A DNA stretch of 64,000 nucleotides from the NCBI GenBank assembly GCA_016212855.1, contig JACRDP010000024.1, positions 32,436 through 96,435 of the forward strand. Direction: 5' to 3'. Of the stretch, positions 18,490 to 30,397 are shown in pieces; position 1 is the first letter of the stretch; every line of letters starts with the position of its first letter. The notes beneath the pieces are model-generated. The model made no database searches. It was not told the DNA's origin and saw only the letters and a program-made list of their open reading frames with translations. Both the position numbers and the translations under genes were made by a program. Source of the DNA: Elusimicrobiota bacterium (lineage in GTDB: Bacteria > Elusimicrobiota > Elusimicrobia > UBA1565 > UBA9628).

Positions 18490-21400
18490 TTAGCGCGCCA
18501 GGCGACGGAAGTACTCCTTGATCGCGGAGTCCTGCGCGGCGGGGCGCGGCTCGCGCAGCGAGCGCTCGAGTTCCTCGCGCAGCTCGCGCGGCGGGCGGTA
18601 ATCGTCGGCCGTCGGCAGGCGTACGCGGCCCATGGAGATGCCGCGCGAGCCGGCGGGCGCGCCGCGCACGACGCCCCCGGGCATTTGGAAGGGCCGGCTG
18701 AGCCCTTCGCCCATGCCGCCGGACGAGGACTCGCTTCCCTCGGAATTCTTGTCGCCTTCCTGGAGAATCTGGAGCGCGGCCTCTCCGCGCAGCCGTCCCT
18801 CGGCCGCGTTCCCGGCGCGCAGGGCCTTCTCGCCCGCCTCCTGCTCGGCGAGCGCCGCGTCGATGCGGCGCACGGGCCCGCCAGGGGTGAAGCCGAGGAT
18901 CCCGGCCGCGCTGGAAACCTCGCTTCGCAGCCTCGTGGTTTTCTGACGCGCCGATTCCTGGAGCTCGGCCGGCTCGCGCGTGGCGACCGGGTCGAGCGCG
19001 GGGACGTCAGCCCCGCGCTCCAGGGCGTCGGCCGCGGCGTCGAGCGACTTCGCGGTCGCCTCGTGGGCGGCGGACCGGGCGCGGTCGGACACCGCGGCCA
19101 GGCGCGACGCGCCGGCGGCGGAACGCAGGCGAAGGACCGCGCTCTCGGCCTTCCCCGAGGAAAGGTTGCGGCTCGCCTCGCGCGCCTCGCGCTCGGTCTC
19201 GAGCGCGGGTTTCGACGCGAGGGCGGTGTCGATCGCGTCCTGCGCGCGTCGCAGGAGATCCTTCTGCGCGCGGACGACGAGCTCCAGGCGCGCGTTCTCC
19301 CGGCGCCGGGACGCTTCGACGGCTTTCTCCTGCTGGGCCACGGCCTCGCGCCAGGCCTGCGCCACTTTCCCGACGCTTTCCCGCGCTTTCCCGGCCGACG
19401 ACTGCGCGGCCCGCTTGCCGGACTCGCGCAGGCCCTTCGAGACCTGCGACAGCTTCTCGGCGAGCTCGCGCGCGGCCTTCGCCGCGCCGGCCGCGTCGCC
19501 GTTCTGCAGGGCGCGGCGTAATTGGTTAGCTGAGTCACGTGCCTCATTTAGCGGAAGCTCGCGGACCTCCTTCGTTTCGGCGGCGGCCTCGGGAAGCGCG
19601 GCGATGGATTTGCGCAATTCCTCGAGAGCCGCCTCGACTCCGTCGATCGCCTTCTGAAGCTCGGCGGCTTCGGCCGGAGAAACGCCGTTTTTTAGGCGCT
19701 CGATGGATTCCCCTAATTCGCGGCCCTCGCGCTCCGCGTCGTAGGCGCGGTCGGCCATGTCCTGCGCGTTCTGCATCTTGGAGCCCTCGCGCAAAGCCGC
19801 GGCCGCGGAACGGGCCTGCTCGGCCAGCGCCGCCTGCTCGAGCGCCGCCTTGCGGCGATCGCCTTCCTTCAGCGCGGCCTCCGCCTTCGGCAGGCCTTCC
19901 ATGCCGGCCGCGGCCAGATTCTCCGCCGAGGCGGCGGCCTGCTCGGCGAGTCCGGGGTTGGCGCGCGGATCGGCGCGCATCGCCTCGTTCCACGCCATGA
20001 GCGCGCCGGCGGCGGCGGACCAGCGCCCCGCGAGAGGCTTCGCGGCCTCGCGCGCCGCGTCTTCCGAGCCGGCGGCGGAGGCCTCCGCGGCTTTCTCGGC
20101 GGTCTCCGCCGCGCGATCGAGCGCCGCGAGTGCTTTGTCGCGCGCGGCGAGGGCCGCGGTGTGCGCGGCGTCCACGTCGACGATCTCGACCGAGCCCTTC
20201 TCCGAGCGGGCGCTCTGCGGCGGCGACGCGTCGTCGGACGTCTCGAACCAGAACTCGACCGAGCTGCCCGGCGGATAGGCCCGCAAGCTCAGCGCGACGT
20301 CGCCGAGCGCCTCGGAGCCGCCGCGTTCGAGCGGCAGCGCGCGGCGCGTCTCGCGGCCCGCCGCCTTGATCGTCAACTCAAGACGCGTCAGGGCGCCGTC
20401 GTCGCGCGCGCTGTAGGCGATCGTCACGGAATCTCGCGGGCCGGCCTGCAACGGAACCTGCGGAGACAGCAGCTCGACGACGGGCTTCTCGTCGCCGAGG
20501 ACGGACAGCGCGTAGGACGGCGGGGAGGGGTCGCGCCTCCCGTCGGCCGCGACGAGAAGCAAGGACAGGGACGCGTCTTCCTGCGCGAGGAAGCCCGCCG
20601 TCCAGACGCCTTTCGCCTCGCGCATCGGCGCCGGGGCGGGAAGGCTCGACAGGCGCAGGGCCGCGGAAGACAGGGGGGATTCGGCTTCGCCGCGCACCGA
20701 TATCCAGTCGCCGCGCCGCGCCCGGACCGGAGCGTCTTCTCCCAGCACGTACGTTTTCTCGCCGCGCGCGCCGTGAACGATCGCTCGAATCATCTTGAAG
20801 CGCGGCGCGGCGACCGCGCGCAGCCGCCGGACAGTCGTGACCAGGTCGCGGCGGCGGGCGCGGTAGTCGAGATCGCCCGCCAAAGAGCCGGTCTCGAAGG
20901 AGGCGCTCACGGCGTCCACGTAATCCCACTCGGCGGCCTGCCACGCGCCGTCGGCGCCGCGCGTCTCGAGCGCGAGATCGGCGCCGCGCAGCCCCGACGC
21001 GACGCCCTCCGGCGTCAGGCGCGCGGTCAAGGTCGTCGAGGCGCCCCAGTCCACGCTCGCGTCGCCGGGCGCCAAGGCGACGAGGCGGTCGAGGGGCGAG
21101 TCGAGCCAGGGGGCGAGCACGCGCCGCCAGGAGGAAGCGCCGAGGACGCCGAAGGCGAATCCGAGCGCGAGCGCCACGGCCCCGGCGGCGGCTCCGACCT
21201 CCGCCGCGCGCGAAGGCCGCCACGGAAACAGGGCTTTCTCCGGCAGCTCCGCGGCGAGCGCATCGGCGCGGGCCAGGTGCTCCCGCCGCAGTTCCTCGGA
21301 TTCCCCCGGCCCGGCGGCGTCGCCGCGCAGGGACCACGCGGAGGCGAGCATCGGTCGCGTCGCCGGCCAGGTCATCGCGGCGGAGCGGAATATCTCGTCC

Positions 21401-21636
21401 CAGCCCGCCGCCCGCCAAGGCAGGAGCAGAGAGCGCCGCAGATGGAAGAGGAGCGCGGCGGCGCCGGCGGTCCAGGCCCCCGCGCGCGCGGCGAAGGACA
21501 ACGACAGGAGTTGGTCCGCGGCGGCCAAAGTGACGACGGCGGCCAGTCCCCAACCGGCGGCGTCCGCAGCGGCGCCGAGGATGAGCGCGCGCCGCCGCTC
21601 GAAACGCCATGCGCGCGCGCGAAGGTCCAGGCTCAT
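18490..21636 (-). CDS. DUF4175-like large membrane/coiled-coil protein
   Basis: 1048 aa; N-terminal TM pair, extracytoplasmic region, very long Ala/Glu/Arg coiled coil. TACACT-N6-ATG upstream. Confidence 0.6.
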   Translation of the reverse strand: MSLDLRARAWRFERRRALILGAAADAAGWGLAAVVTLAAADQLLSLSFAARAGAWTAGAAALLFHLRRSLLLPWRAAGWDEIFRSAAMTWPATRPMLASAWSLRGDAAGPGESEELRREHLARADALAAELPEKALFPWRPSRAAEVGAAAGAVALALGFAFGVLGASSWRRVLAPWLDSPLDRLVALAPGDASVDWGASTTLTARLTPEGVASGLRGADLALETRGADGAWQAAEWDYVDAVSASFETGSLAGDLDYRARRRDLVTTVRRLRAVAAPRFKMIRAIVHGARGEKTYVLGEDAPVRARRGDWISVRGEAESPLSSAALRLSSLPAPAPMREAKGVWTAGFLAQEDASLSLLLVAADGRRDPSPPSYALSVLGDEKPVVELLSPQVPLQAGPRDSVTIAYSARDDGALTRLELTIKAAGRETRRALPLERGGSEALGDVALSLRAYPPGSSVEFWFETSDDASPPQSARSEKGSVEIVDVDAAHTAALAARDKALAALDRAAETAEKAAEASAAGSEDAAREAAKPLAGRWSAAAGALMAWNEAMRADPRANPGLAEQAAASAENLAAAGMEGLPKAEAALKEGDRRKAALEQAALAEQARSAAAALREGSKMQNAQDMADRAYDAEREGRELGESIERLKNGVSPAEAAELQKAIDGVEAALEELRKSIAALPEAAAETKEVRELPLNEARDSANQLRRALQNGDAAGAAKAARELAEKLSQVSKGLRESGKRAAQSSAGKARESVGKVAQAWREAVAQQEKAVEASRRRENARLELVVRAQKDLLRRAQDAIDTALASKPALETEREAREASRNLSSGKAESAVLRLRSAAGASRLAAVSDRARSAAHEATAKSLDAAADALERGADVPALDPVATREPAELQESARQKTTRLRSEVSSAAGILGFTPGGPVRRIDAALAEQEAGEKALRAGNAAEGRLRGEAALQILQEGDKNSEGSESSSGGMGEGLSRPFQMPGGVVRGAPAGSRGISMGRVRLPTADDYRPPRELREELERSLREPRPAAQDSAIKEYFRRLAR

Positions 21637-21675
21637 GGACTCAGTGTAGCAGGAGGCCGGGCGGGGGCGCTAGGA

Positions 21676-22008
21676 CTAGCGGCCGGCCCAGGTTTCGGCG
21701 ACGGGGGAGGAGAGACGATCTTCGGCTTCGCGCACGTCGCGCAGGGCCTCCCGGCGGCGGTCGATCGAGCGCTCGGGGACGAGGCGCTTGTTCTTGTCGT
21801 GCTCGATCTCCATCAGGATGTCCTCGGCGCGCACCGAGTCGGCGTAAGGCCGCGCGTGGAACAGCGAATTCCAGGTCAACTCCATGTCCCCGACCACGTC
21901 CCACTCGTGCAGGAGGGTCTCGAGGAGCGTTTTCAGCACCATGCCCACGCCCACGAGGCCGACCGTGAGGGTGAACATGAACTTGATGTACATCTCCATG
22001 GAACTCAT
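21676..22008 (-). CDS. Small membrane protein
   Basis: MSSMEMYIKFMFTLTVGLVGVGMVLKTLLETLLHEWDVVGDMELTW...; TACAAT-N6-ATG upstream supports this start over the track start at 22041. Confidence 0.6.
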   Translation of the reverse strand: MSSMEMYIKFMFTLTVGLVGVGMVLKTLLETLLHEWDVVGDMELTWNSLFHARPYADSVRAEDILMEIEHDKNKRLVPERSIDRRREALRDVREAEDRLSSPVAETWAGR

Positions 22009-22087
22009 ATCACTATTGTAGCCGTCCCGCGCCCCTCCCACAGGGGCCGTCGGGGCCTAAAAAACGGGACCAGGGGCCTACTGTTAA

Positions 22088-22105
22088 ATAGGTCCAAGGA
22101 CCTAT
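22088..22105. terminator. Hairpin ATAGGTCC-AA-GGACCTAT overlapping the MFS gene stop codon
   Basis: 8-bp stem, 2-nt loop; one of three similar stop-associated palindromes in the window. Confidence 0.5.
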
Positions 22106-23292
22106 ATCAGCCGCAGCCGCCTCCCGTAACCCACGGCCAGGGCGCCCATACACACCGCCATGCCGGCAGTCGTCCAGGCCACCCCGAAGCGGGAGGCCAA
22201 GCCGCCGGCCAGAAAGCTGCCCAGCGGGGAGAGGCCGATGAAGATCATCGAGTAGAAGCCCATCACGCGTCCGCGGTGGCGGTCATCGGAAAGCTCCTGG
22301 AGCGCGGTGTTGGCCCCGGCGAGAACGCGAATCGCGCACCAGCCGGCGAGCGTCATCAGGAAGCAGGAGAGGGTGAAGTTCCGCGACCAGGCCATTCCGG
22401 CCAGGGCCGCGGCCATGCCCGCGGCGCCGGACAGAATCTCGACGCCGACTCCGGCCGCCCCGCGGCGGCGCGCCAGGTCGAGCGCGCCGATCATGGCGCC
22501 CAGGCCCGAGAACGAGGACAGCACGCCGAAGCCCTTCACGCCGGAGCGCAGGACGCCCTCGGCGAACACCGGCAGCAAGGTGTAGACGGGCAAGCCCGTC
22601 AAACTAAAAACGGCGAGCGCGAGCAGGACGAGCCGGATCGGCTCGGAGCCGAAGGCGTAGGCCAGGCCCTCGCCGATCTCCCGCCAGGGCCCGCCGCGAG
22701 CCTCATGGGGCGGGGGCTGGTGAACCGCGCGCATCGCGCGTAAGGAGATCAACACGGCGACGTAGCTCAAGGCGTTGAGCGCGAAGCAGCCCGCCTCGCC
22801 CACGTAGGCGATCGCCAGGCCCGCCAAGGCGGGGCCGACGATGCGCGAGGCGTTGACGACGGTGGAGTTCAGCGCGATCGCCTGGTGCCGCTGCTCCGGC
22901 GGGACGAGCTCGCCGATGAGGACCTGGCGCGCGGGCATGTCGAAGGCGTACACCACTCCGAGGCCCAGCGACAAAGCGAACACCTGCCACACCGTGATGC
23001 CCCCGCCCCAGGTCAGCAAGGCGAGCAAGGCGGCCTGGACCATCGCGAGAAACTGCGTGCGCTTGACCAACTTCAGGTGGTCGGCGTGGTCCACCGCGAA
23101 GCCCGCGTAGAAGCCCAGCACGAACACCGGGAACTGGCCGACGAACGCCACGAGCCCGAGCATCATCGGGTCGCCGGTCAGTCGGTAGACGAGCCAGGCC
23201 TGGGCCGTGTTCTGCATCCAGGACCCGACCAGCGAAACGAACTGGCCGAAGAAGAAGAGCCGGAAGTTGCGGTGCTTCAGGGCCGAGAACAT
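22102..23292 (-). CDS. MFS transporter, EntS/MFS_3-like
   Basis: MFSALKHRNFRLFFFGQFVSLVGSWMQNTAQAWLVYRLTGDPMMLGLVAFVGQFPVFVLG, about 12 TM helices. Confidence 0.88.
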   Translation of the reverse strand: MFSALKHRNFRLFFFGQFVSLVGSWMQNTAQAWLVYRLTGDPMMLGLVAFVGQFPVFVLGFYAGFAVDHADHLKLVKRTQFLAMVQAALLALLTWGGGITVWQVFALSLGLGVVYAFDMPARQVLIGELVPPEQRHQAIALNSTVVNASRIVGPALAGLAIAYVGEAGCFALNALSYVAVLISLRAMRAVHQPPPHEARGGPWREIGEGLAYAFGSEPIRLVLLALAVFSLTGLPVYTLLPVFAEGVLRSGVKGFGVLSSFSGLGAMIGALDLARRRGAAGVGVEILSGAAGMAAALAGMAWSRNFTLSCFLMTLAGWCAIRVLAGANTALQELSDDRHRGRVMGFYSMIFIGLSPLGSFLAGGLASRFGVAWTTAGMAVCMGALAVGYGRRLRLI

Positions 23293-24179
23293 ATCTCCGA
23301 GGCGCGGTCGAGCAAGGCCGCCGCGCGCGGCGACAGAGGTTTCGCGTCGAGAAGCTCCGCGAGCTGGGCGGGGGTCCGCGCGCCGACGACGGCGCTCGCG
23401 ACGAACGGTTTGCCCATGAGCCAGCCGAGCGCGGCCTGCGCGCAAGTCGAACCCTCCAGCGCGGCGACGCGACGCAACACCTCGACGACCGCCGCGCCCC
23501 GCTCCGGAGCGACGTAAGGGAAGGCGTCGGGATCCGCGCGCCGCCCCGACGCGCCCTTGCCGGACAACAAGCCCCCTGCGAGCGGGCTCCACGCGAGCAG
23601 GGGCGTCTTCGGGTCCTGATCGTTCTCGGCGAAGCGGGCGACGAGACTGTACTGAACCTGGTTGAAATGGAACGCCCCGCCCGCGGCCTTGAACTGCGGG
23701 CCGGAGAAGTTCGAGCAGCCGAGAACGCGGACCTTCCCGGCTTTGACCGCCTTCTCGAACGCGCCGAGGCTTTCCTGCAGCGGAACCTCGAAATCCCAGG
23801 CGTGCGGCATGTACAGATCGACGTAGTCGGTCTTCAGCCGCTTGAGGCTGCCGTCCAGCGCCTTCGCGATCCAGCGCGCCGACAGCCCGCCCGTCTTCGG
23901 ATCGGCGAGATCCATCTGCCCGAGGACCTTGGTCGCGAGAAGCAGTTTTTTCCGGCGCCCCTTGAGCAGGCGGCCGAGCATCTCCTCGGACGCGCCCCGG
24001 CCGTAGATGTCGGCCGTGTCGATGAGGTTGACGCCGCGCTCGACGGCCAGGTCGAGCAGCGAGGACGCGGCTTTATCGTCGATGGCTCCGATCTTGTGCC
24101 AGTCCGCGCCGAAGTTCATCGTGCCGAGCGACAGCGCCGAGACTTCGAGGCCGGAGAGGCCCAGCGGATTTTTCCTCAC
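23277..24179 (-). CDS. Aldo/keto reductase
   Basis: GLEVSALSLGTMNFGADW, GVNLIDTADIYGRGASEEMLGRLLKGRR, DYVDLYMPHAWD. Confidence 0.93.
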   Translation of the reverse strand: MRKNPLGLSGLEVSALSLGTMNFGADWHKIGAIDDKAASSLLDLAVERGVNLIDTADIYGRGASEEMLGRLLKGRRKKLLLATKVLGQMDLADPKTGGLSARWIAKALDGSLKRLKTDYVDLYMPHAWDFEVPLQESLGAFEKAVKAGKVRVLGCSNFSGPQFKAAGGAFHFNQVQYSLVARFAENDQDPKTPLLAWSPLAGGLLSGKGASGRRADPDAFPYVAPERGAAVVEVLRRVAALEGSTCAQAALGWLMGKPFVASAVVGARTPAQLAELLDAKPLSPRAAALLDRASEICSRP

Positions 24180-25573
24180 GCGTGCGGACGCTTCTTGTAA
24201 TGCCCCTTATGGTCCGGCTTGCGATGGTAGGGCATCGGAGGCTTCGCGGCGATCGACGCAAGCGCCACGGGCTTCGCGTCCTCGAAGGTTTCCGGAGTCA
24301 GCAGGCACAGGAAGCGCGCGATGATCTCCTTGAGATCCATCTCATCGGTCGCGACCTCCCAGTCCGGCCCCAGGAATTCGGCCGCGCGAAAATACTTTTC
24401 CTTCTTCTGGAACTCGGCGAGGATCTTGGCGACCTTGCGCGCCCCGAGCTCCTGGCGCGTGGGGAGCTTCCCTTCCTTCATGCGGCTCTTCGTCATGTGC
24501 TCGATGCGGCTGATCATGTGGCGGTTGGCGGGGCTGACGAGACTGATCGCCTGGCCGGACTTGCCGCTGCGCGCCGTGCGGCCGATGCGGTGGACGTACA
24601 CGTCCATCTCGCGCGGGATCGAGAAGTTGATCACGTGCGTGAGCTCCTTCACGTCGAGGCCGCGCGAGGCGACGTCCGTGCAGACGAGCATGGTCAGCTT
24701 CTTCTCGCGGAACGCCTTCATCGTACGGTCGCGGTCCTGCTGGGACTTATCGCCGTGCAGGGAGTCGACCTTGTAGCCGCGTTCGATCATCGCCTGGGTC
24801 ACGTCCATGACGAGCGCCTTCGTCTGGCAGAACACGAGGCCGTAGAACTCGTCGGCCGACTCGACGATCGAGGTGATCAGGGCGACCTTGTCCGACTCGC
24901 GCGCGAGGAAGTAGCTCTGCTCGACCGTGCTCGACAGCAGCTCGCCGCGGTTGATCTGAACCTGCTTCGGCTTGCGCAGGTAGGCGTCGGCCACGCGGCG
25001 CACGCCGGGGCTCATCGTCGCCGAGAACAGCCAGATGTGGCTGGTGTCGCGCGGGGTCGCGCTGAGAATCTTCTCCAGCTCCTCCTTGAAGCCCATCGAG
25101 ATCATCTCGTCGGCCTCGTCGAGGACGACGGTCTTCACGGCCGCGAGCTTCAGCGCGCCGCGGTCGATGAGGTCGATCAGGCGTCCGGGCGTGCCCACCA
25201 CGATCGCGGCGCCGTGCTTGAGGCCGTCGATCTGCGCGGCGTAGCTCGCGCCGCCGTAGATCGGCACGGCTTTGACGCCCTTGTGCTTGCCGAACAGGCT
25301 GATCTGCCCCGAGACCTGCACCGCGAGCTCCCGGGTCGGACACAGAATCAGTCCCTGCACGACCTTCTTGGACGGGTCGACGAGCTCGAGCAGAGGGACG
25401 CCGAAGGCGGCGGTCTTGCCTGTGCCGGTGGCGGCCTGGCCGATGAAGTCGGTGGGCGCTCCGAGAAGGATCGGCAGCGCCTGGCGCTGAATGTCGGTGG
25501 GAGCGGTGTAGCCCAGCTCGGCGATGGCCTTGGCGAGCGGGGCGCTGAGCTTGAGCTCGTCGAATGATTTCAC
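24176..25573 (-). CDS. DEAD-box RNA helicase
   Basis: GQAATGTGKTAAF, PTRELAVQV, VLDEADEM, SATMSPG, HRIGRTARSGKSG. TAGAAT-N6-GTG upstream. Confidence 0.96.
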   Translation of the reverse strand: MKSFDELKLSAPLAKAIAELGYTAPTDIQRQALPILLGAPTDFIGQAATGTGKTAAFGVPLLELVDPSKKVVQGLILCPTRELAVQVSGQISLFGKHKGVKAVPIYGGASYAAQIDGLKHGAAIVVGTPGRLIDLIDRGALKLAAVKTVVLDEADEMISMGFKEELEKILSATPRDTSHIWLFSATMSPGVRRVADAYLRKPKQVQINRGELLSSTVEQSYFLARESDKVALITSIVESADEFYGLVFCQTKALVMDVTQAMIERGYKVDSLHGDKSQQDRDRTMKAFREKKLTMLVCTDVASRGLDVKELTHVINFSIPREMDVYVHRIGRTARSGKSGQAISLVSPANRHMISRIEHMTKSRMKEGKLPTRQELGARKVAKILAEFQKKEKYFRAAEFLGPDWEVATDEMDLKEIIARFLCLLTPETFEDAKPVALASIAAKPPMPYHRKPDHKGHYKKRPHA

Positions 25574-25600
25574 CCCACGATTCTACATAACCCGGAAGGC

Positions 25601-25629
25601 TTGACATGATCGTCCGCGCCTTCCATAAT
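25601..25629 (+). promoter_or_regulatory. Sigma70-like promoter TTGACA-N17-CATAAT
   Basis: TTGACA 25601-25606, CATAAT 25624-25629; ATG at 25639. The track ATG at 25606 lies inside the promoter. Confidence 0.65.
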
Positions 25630-25638
25630 GATCCGGTC

Positions 25639-26061
25639 ATGGCCGACAACGAGCCTTCGCCGCTCTCCAAACTCAAAAGCCTCCTGCTCAGCCCGCGGTC
25701 GCTCGCCGCGATGGCCGCGCTCGGGGTCGTCGCGGCGGCCGGAGCCTGGGGCTACTGGAGAGTCGCCGTCAAGCCTCAGATCGCCGCGGCGACCATGCGC
25801 TTCGAATCGCACAACGCCATGATGCGCCTGTACGAGCTGCAGTTCGTTTACCGCAAGACGCACGACTCCTACGCCAAAGACCTGGACTCTTTGCTGGCCT
25901 CGGCGCCCGATGGCCCGCAGCTGCGCGCGAAGCTGCAGGACACCACCGACATCACGACCTTGGCCGTGATCGGAGACGCGGACCGCTTCCGCCTCGAGGC
26001 CAACGTCCGCGATCCCGAACGCACCTTGGTCAAATTCCGAGGACCGACCGGCGGGCGCTGA
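25639..26061 (+). CDS. Hypothetical single-TM protein
   Basis: MADNEPSPLSKLKSLLLSPRSLAAMAALGVVAAAGAWGYWRVAVKPQIAAATMRFES...; precedes uvrB. Confidence 0.6.
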   Translation: MADNEPSPLSKLKSLLLSPRSLAAMAALGVVAAAGAWGYWRVAVKPQIAAATMRFESHNAMMRLYELQFVYRKTHDSYAKDLDSLLASAPDGPQLRAKLQDTTDITTLAVIGDADRFRLEANVRDPERTLVKFRGPTGGR

Positions 26062-26068
26062 GCCCGCC

Positions 26069-28083
<2,015 letters not shown>

Positions 28084-28087
<4 letters not shown>

Positions 28088-29850
28088 GCAAGCTCGTCCT
28101 CGGTCTTTCGGCCTATTACCACGACAGCGCGGCCGCCCTCGTGCGCGACGGAGAGATCGTCGCCGCGGCGCAGGAGGAGCGCTTCACCCGCGTGAAGCAC
28201 GACCGGAACTTCCCCGCGCACGCCGTCGATTACTGCCTGAAGGAGGCCGGGATCGGGCGCAAGGACCTCGACCTCGTCGTCTACTACGACAAGCCCCTGC
28301 TCACCTTCGACCGCCTCCTCGAAACCTATCTCGCCTACGCCCCGCGCGGCTTCCGCTCCTTCGCCGCGGCCATGCCGGTTTGGATCCACGAAAAGCTCCG
28401 GATCCCGGACGCCATCGACGAGGCCCTCGGCGCGGACTACGGCGGACGCATCGATTTCTGCCTCCATCACCTGTCCCACGCCGCCTCCGCGTTTTATCCG
28501 TCGCCCTTCGAAAGCGCGGCCGTGCTGACCATGGACGGGGTCGGAGAATGGAGCACGGCGACCTTGGGCGTGGGCCGCGGCAAGGACCTCAAGCTCGTCA
28601 AAGAGATCCGTTTCCCCCACTCCCTCGGCCTGCTCTATTCGGCGTTCACCTACTATCTCGGCTTCAAGGTGAACTCCGGCGAATACAAGGTCATGGGGTT
28701 GGCCCCGTACGGGCAGCCGAAATACAAAGAGCTGATCACGAAGCGTCTCATCGACGTGAAGGCGGACGGGTCCCTTCACATGGACATGTCCTATTTCAAT
28801 TACTGCGCGGGCCTGACCATGACGAACGGCCGGTTTCACGATTTATTCGGCGGAGGCCCGCGCTCGCCCGAGTCCAAACTGAACCAGCGCGACATGGACC
28901 TGGCGGCCTCGATCCAAAGCGTCACGGAAGAGATCATGCTCCTGCTCGCCCGCCACGCGCGCAAGGAGACCGGCGAGAAGAACCTGTGCCTGGCGGGCGG
29001 CGTCGCCCTCAACTGCGTCGGCAACGGGCTGATCATGCGTGAACAGGTGTTCGACAAGCTCTTCATCCAGCCCGCCGCGGGCGACGCGGGCGGGGCCCTC
29101 GGCGCGGCCCTGTTCGGCTGGCACCATCAGCTCGACGGCCCGCGCGCGCCCCGGACACGGGACGCTTTGAAAGGAAGCCTGCTCGGACCGGCCTGTCGTC
29201 GCGACGACGTGCTCGCCGCCCTTCAAGCAGGAGGCTACCAATATCGCGAGCTGGCCGACGCCGTGTTGGTCAAAGAATTGGCCGAGCTGCTCGACAAACA
29301 GCAGGTCATCGGCCTGGTGCGCGGCCGCATGGAGTTCGGACCGCGCGCGCTGGGCTCGCGCTCGATCATCGGCGACCCGCGCGCGCCGGACATGCAGAAG
29401 AAGATGAACCTCAAGATCAAGTTCCGGGAGAGCTTCCGGCCGTTCGCGCCCGCCGTGCTCGAGGCCGACGCGGGGAAATACTTCGGACTTTCGCAGGACA
29501 GCCCCTACATGCTCCTCGTCGGACCCGTGGCCGAGGCGCAGCGCTCGAAGCTGCCGGCCGTCACCCACGTCGACCACAGCGCGCGCGTGCAGACGGTGTC
29601 GAAGGACGACAACCCTTTCTTTCACTCCTTGCTCGAGGCCTTCAAGGCCAAGACGGGTTGCTCGGTGCTCGTGAACACCAGCTTCAACGTGCGCGGCGAG
29701 CCCATCGTCTGCGACGCCTCCGACGCCCTGCGCTGCTTCATGAACACGGACATGGACGCGCTCGTCATCGAGAACTTTCTCCTGCTCAAGTCCGAGCAGC
29801 CGAAGTCCGGCGACCGCGAAAAGTATCTCAAGGAGTTCGCGCCCGACTGA
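28084..29850 (+). CDS. Carbamoyltransferase (NodU/CmcH family)
   Basis: VLGLSAYYHDSAAALVRDGEIVAAAQEERFTRVKHDRNFP, HHLSHAASAFYPSPF, LAGGVALNCVGNG, RMEFGPRALGSRSIIGDPR. Confidence 0.95.
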
Positions 29851-30239
29851 TGGCACTTATCCACGTCGATTGGAATCCCGGCACGAAGAAAATCCGCGAG
29901 TTCGGACTGATCTTGCTCGGCCTGTCGGTCGTGATGGCCGCGCTCGGACATCGGACGTCGGCTCCCGCCGCGGCGTTTCTGGGAATTTTATCGGCGACTC
30001 TGCCGGGCTCGGCTGGACTATGGATTTATAAAGCCTGGATGGGCGTCGCCTTCGTGATCGGCTCGATCCTGTCTCCGATACTGCTGGCCACGATCTACTT
30101 CGGGCTATTCACGCCGCTCGCGCTCATCATGAAGCTTATCGGCCGCGATGCCCTGCGCCTCAAGCGGCCAGCAACGGACACGTACTGGACTCCGATGAAC
30201 ATGCCCGACGACAAATCCTATTACGAGAGGCTCTTCTGA
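29850..30239 (+). CDS. SxtJ-like membrane protein
   Basis: Two to three TM helices, ...TPLALIMKLIGRDALRLKRPATDTYWTPMNMPDDKSYYERLF; start overlaps carbamoyltransferase stop. Confidence 0.7.
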   Translation: MALIHVDWNPGTKKIREFGLILLGLSVVMAALGHRTSAPAAAFLGILSATLPGSAGLWIYKAWMGVAFVIGSILSPILLATIYFGLFTPLALIMKLIGRDALRLKRPATDTYWTPMNMPDDKSYYERLF

Positions 30240-30397
30240 TGGCTCAAAAACAATCGATCATCTCCGAGTTCACCGCCTTCCTCAAAGCCAACAAGAAGTG
30301 GTGGCTGATCCCTCTCGTGCTCGCGATGATCGCGCTGATCGGACTCGTGTACCTCGGCGGCACGGCGGCGGCGCCGTTCGTCTACACTTTGTTCTAG
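30239..30397 (+). CDS. DUF5989-like small membrane protein (52 aa), absent from the ORF track
   Basis: MAQKQSIISEFTAFLKANKKWWLIPLVLAMIALIGLVYLGGTAAAPFVYTLF*; ATGA-coupled to the SxtJ-like gene. Confidence 0.8.
   Translation: MAQKQSIISEFTAFLKANKKWWLIPLVLAMIALIGLVYLGGTAAAPFVYTLF

Noticed and set aside
20161-22743. 860-aa + strand ORF
   Set aside because: Antisense to the DUF4175-like, small TM and MFS genes; low-complexity Arg/Gly/Ala translation.
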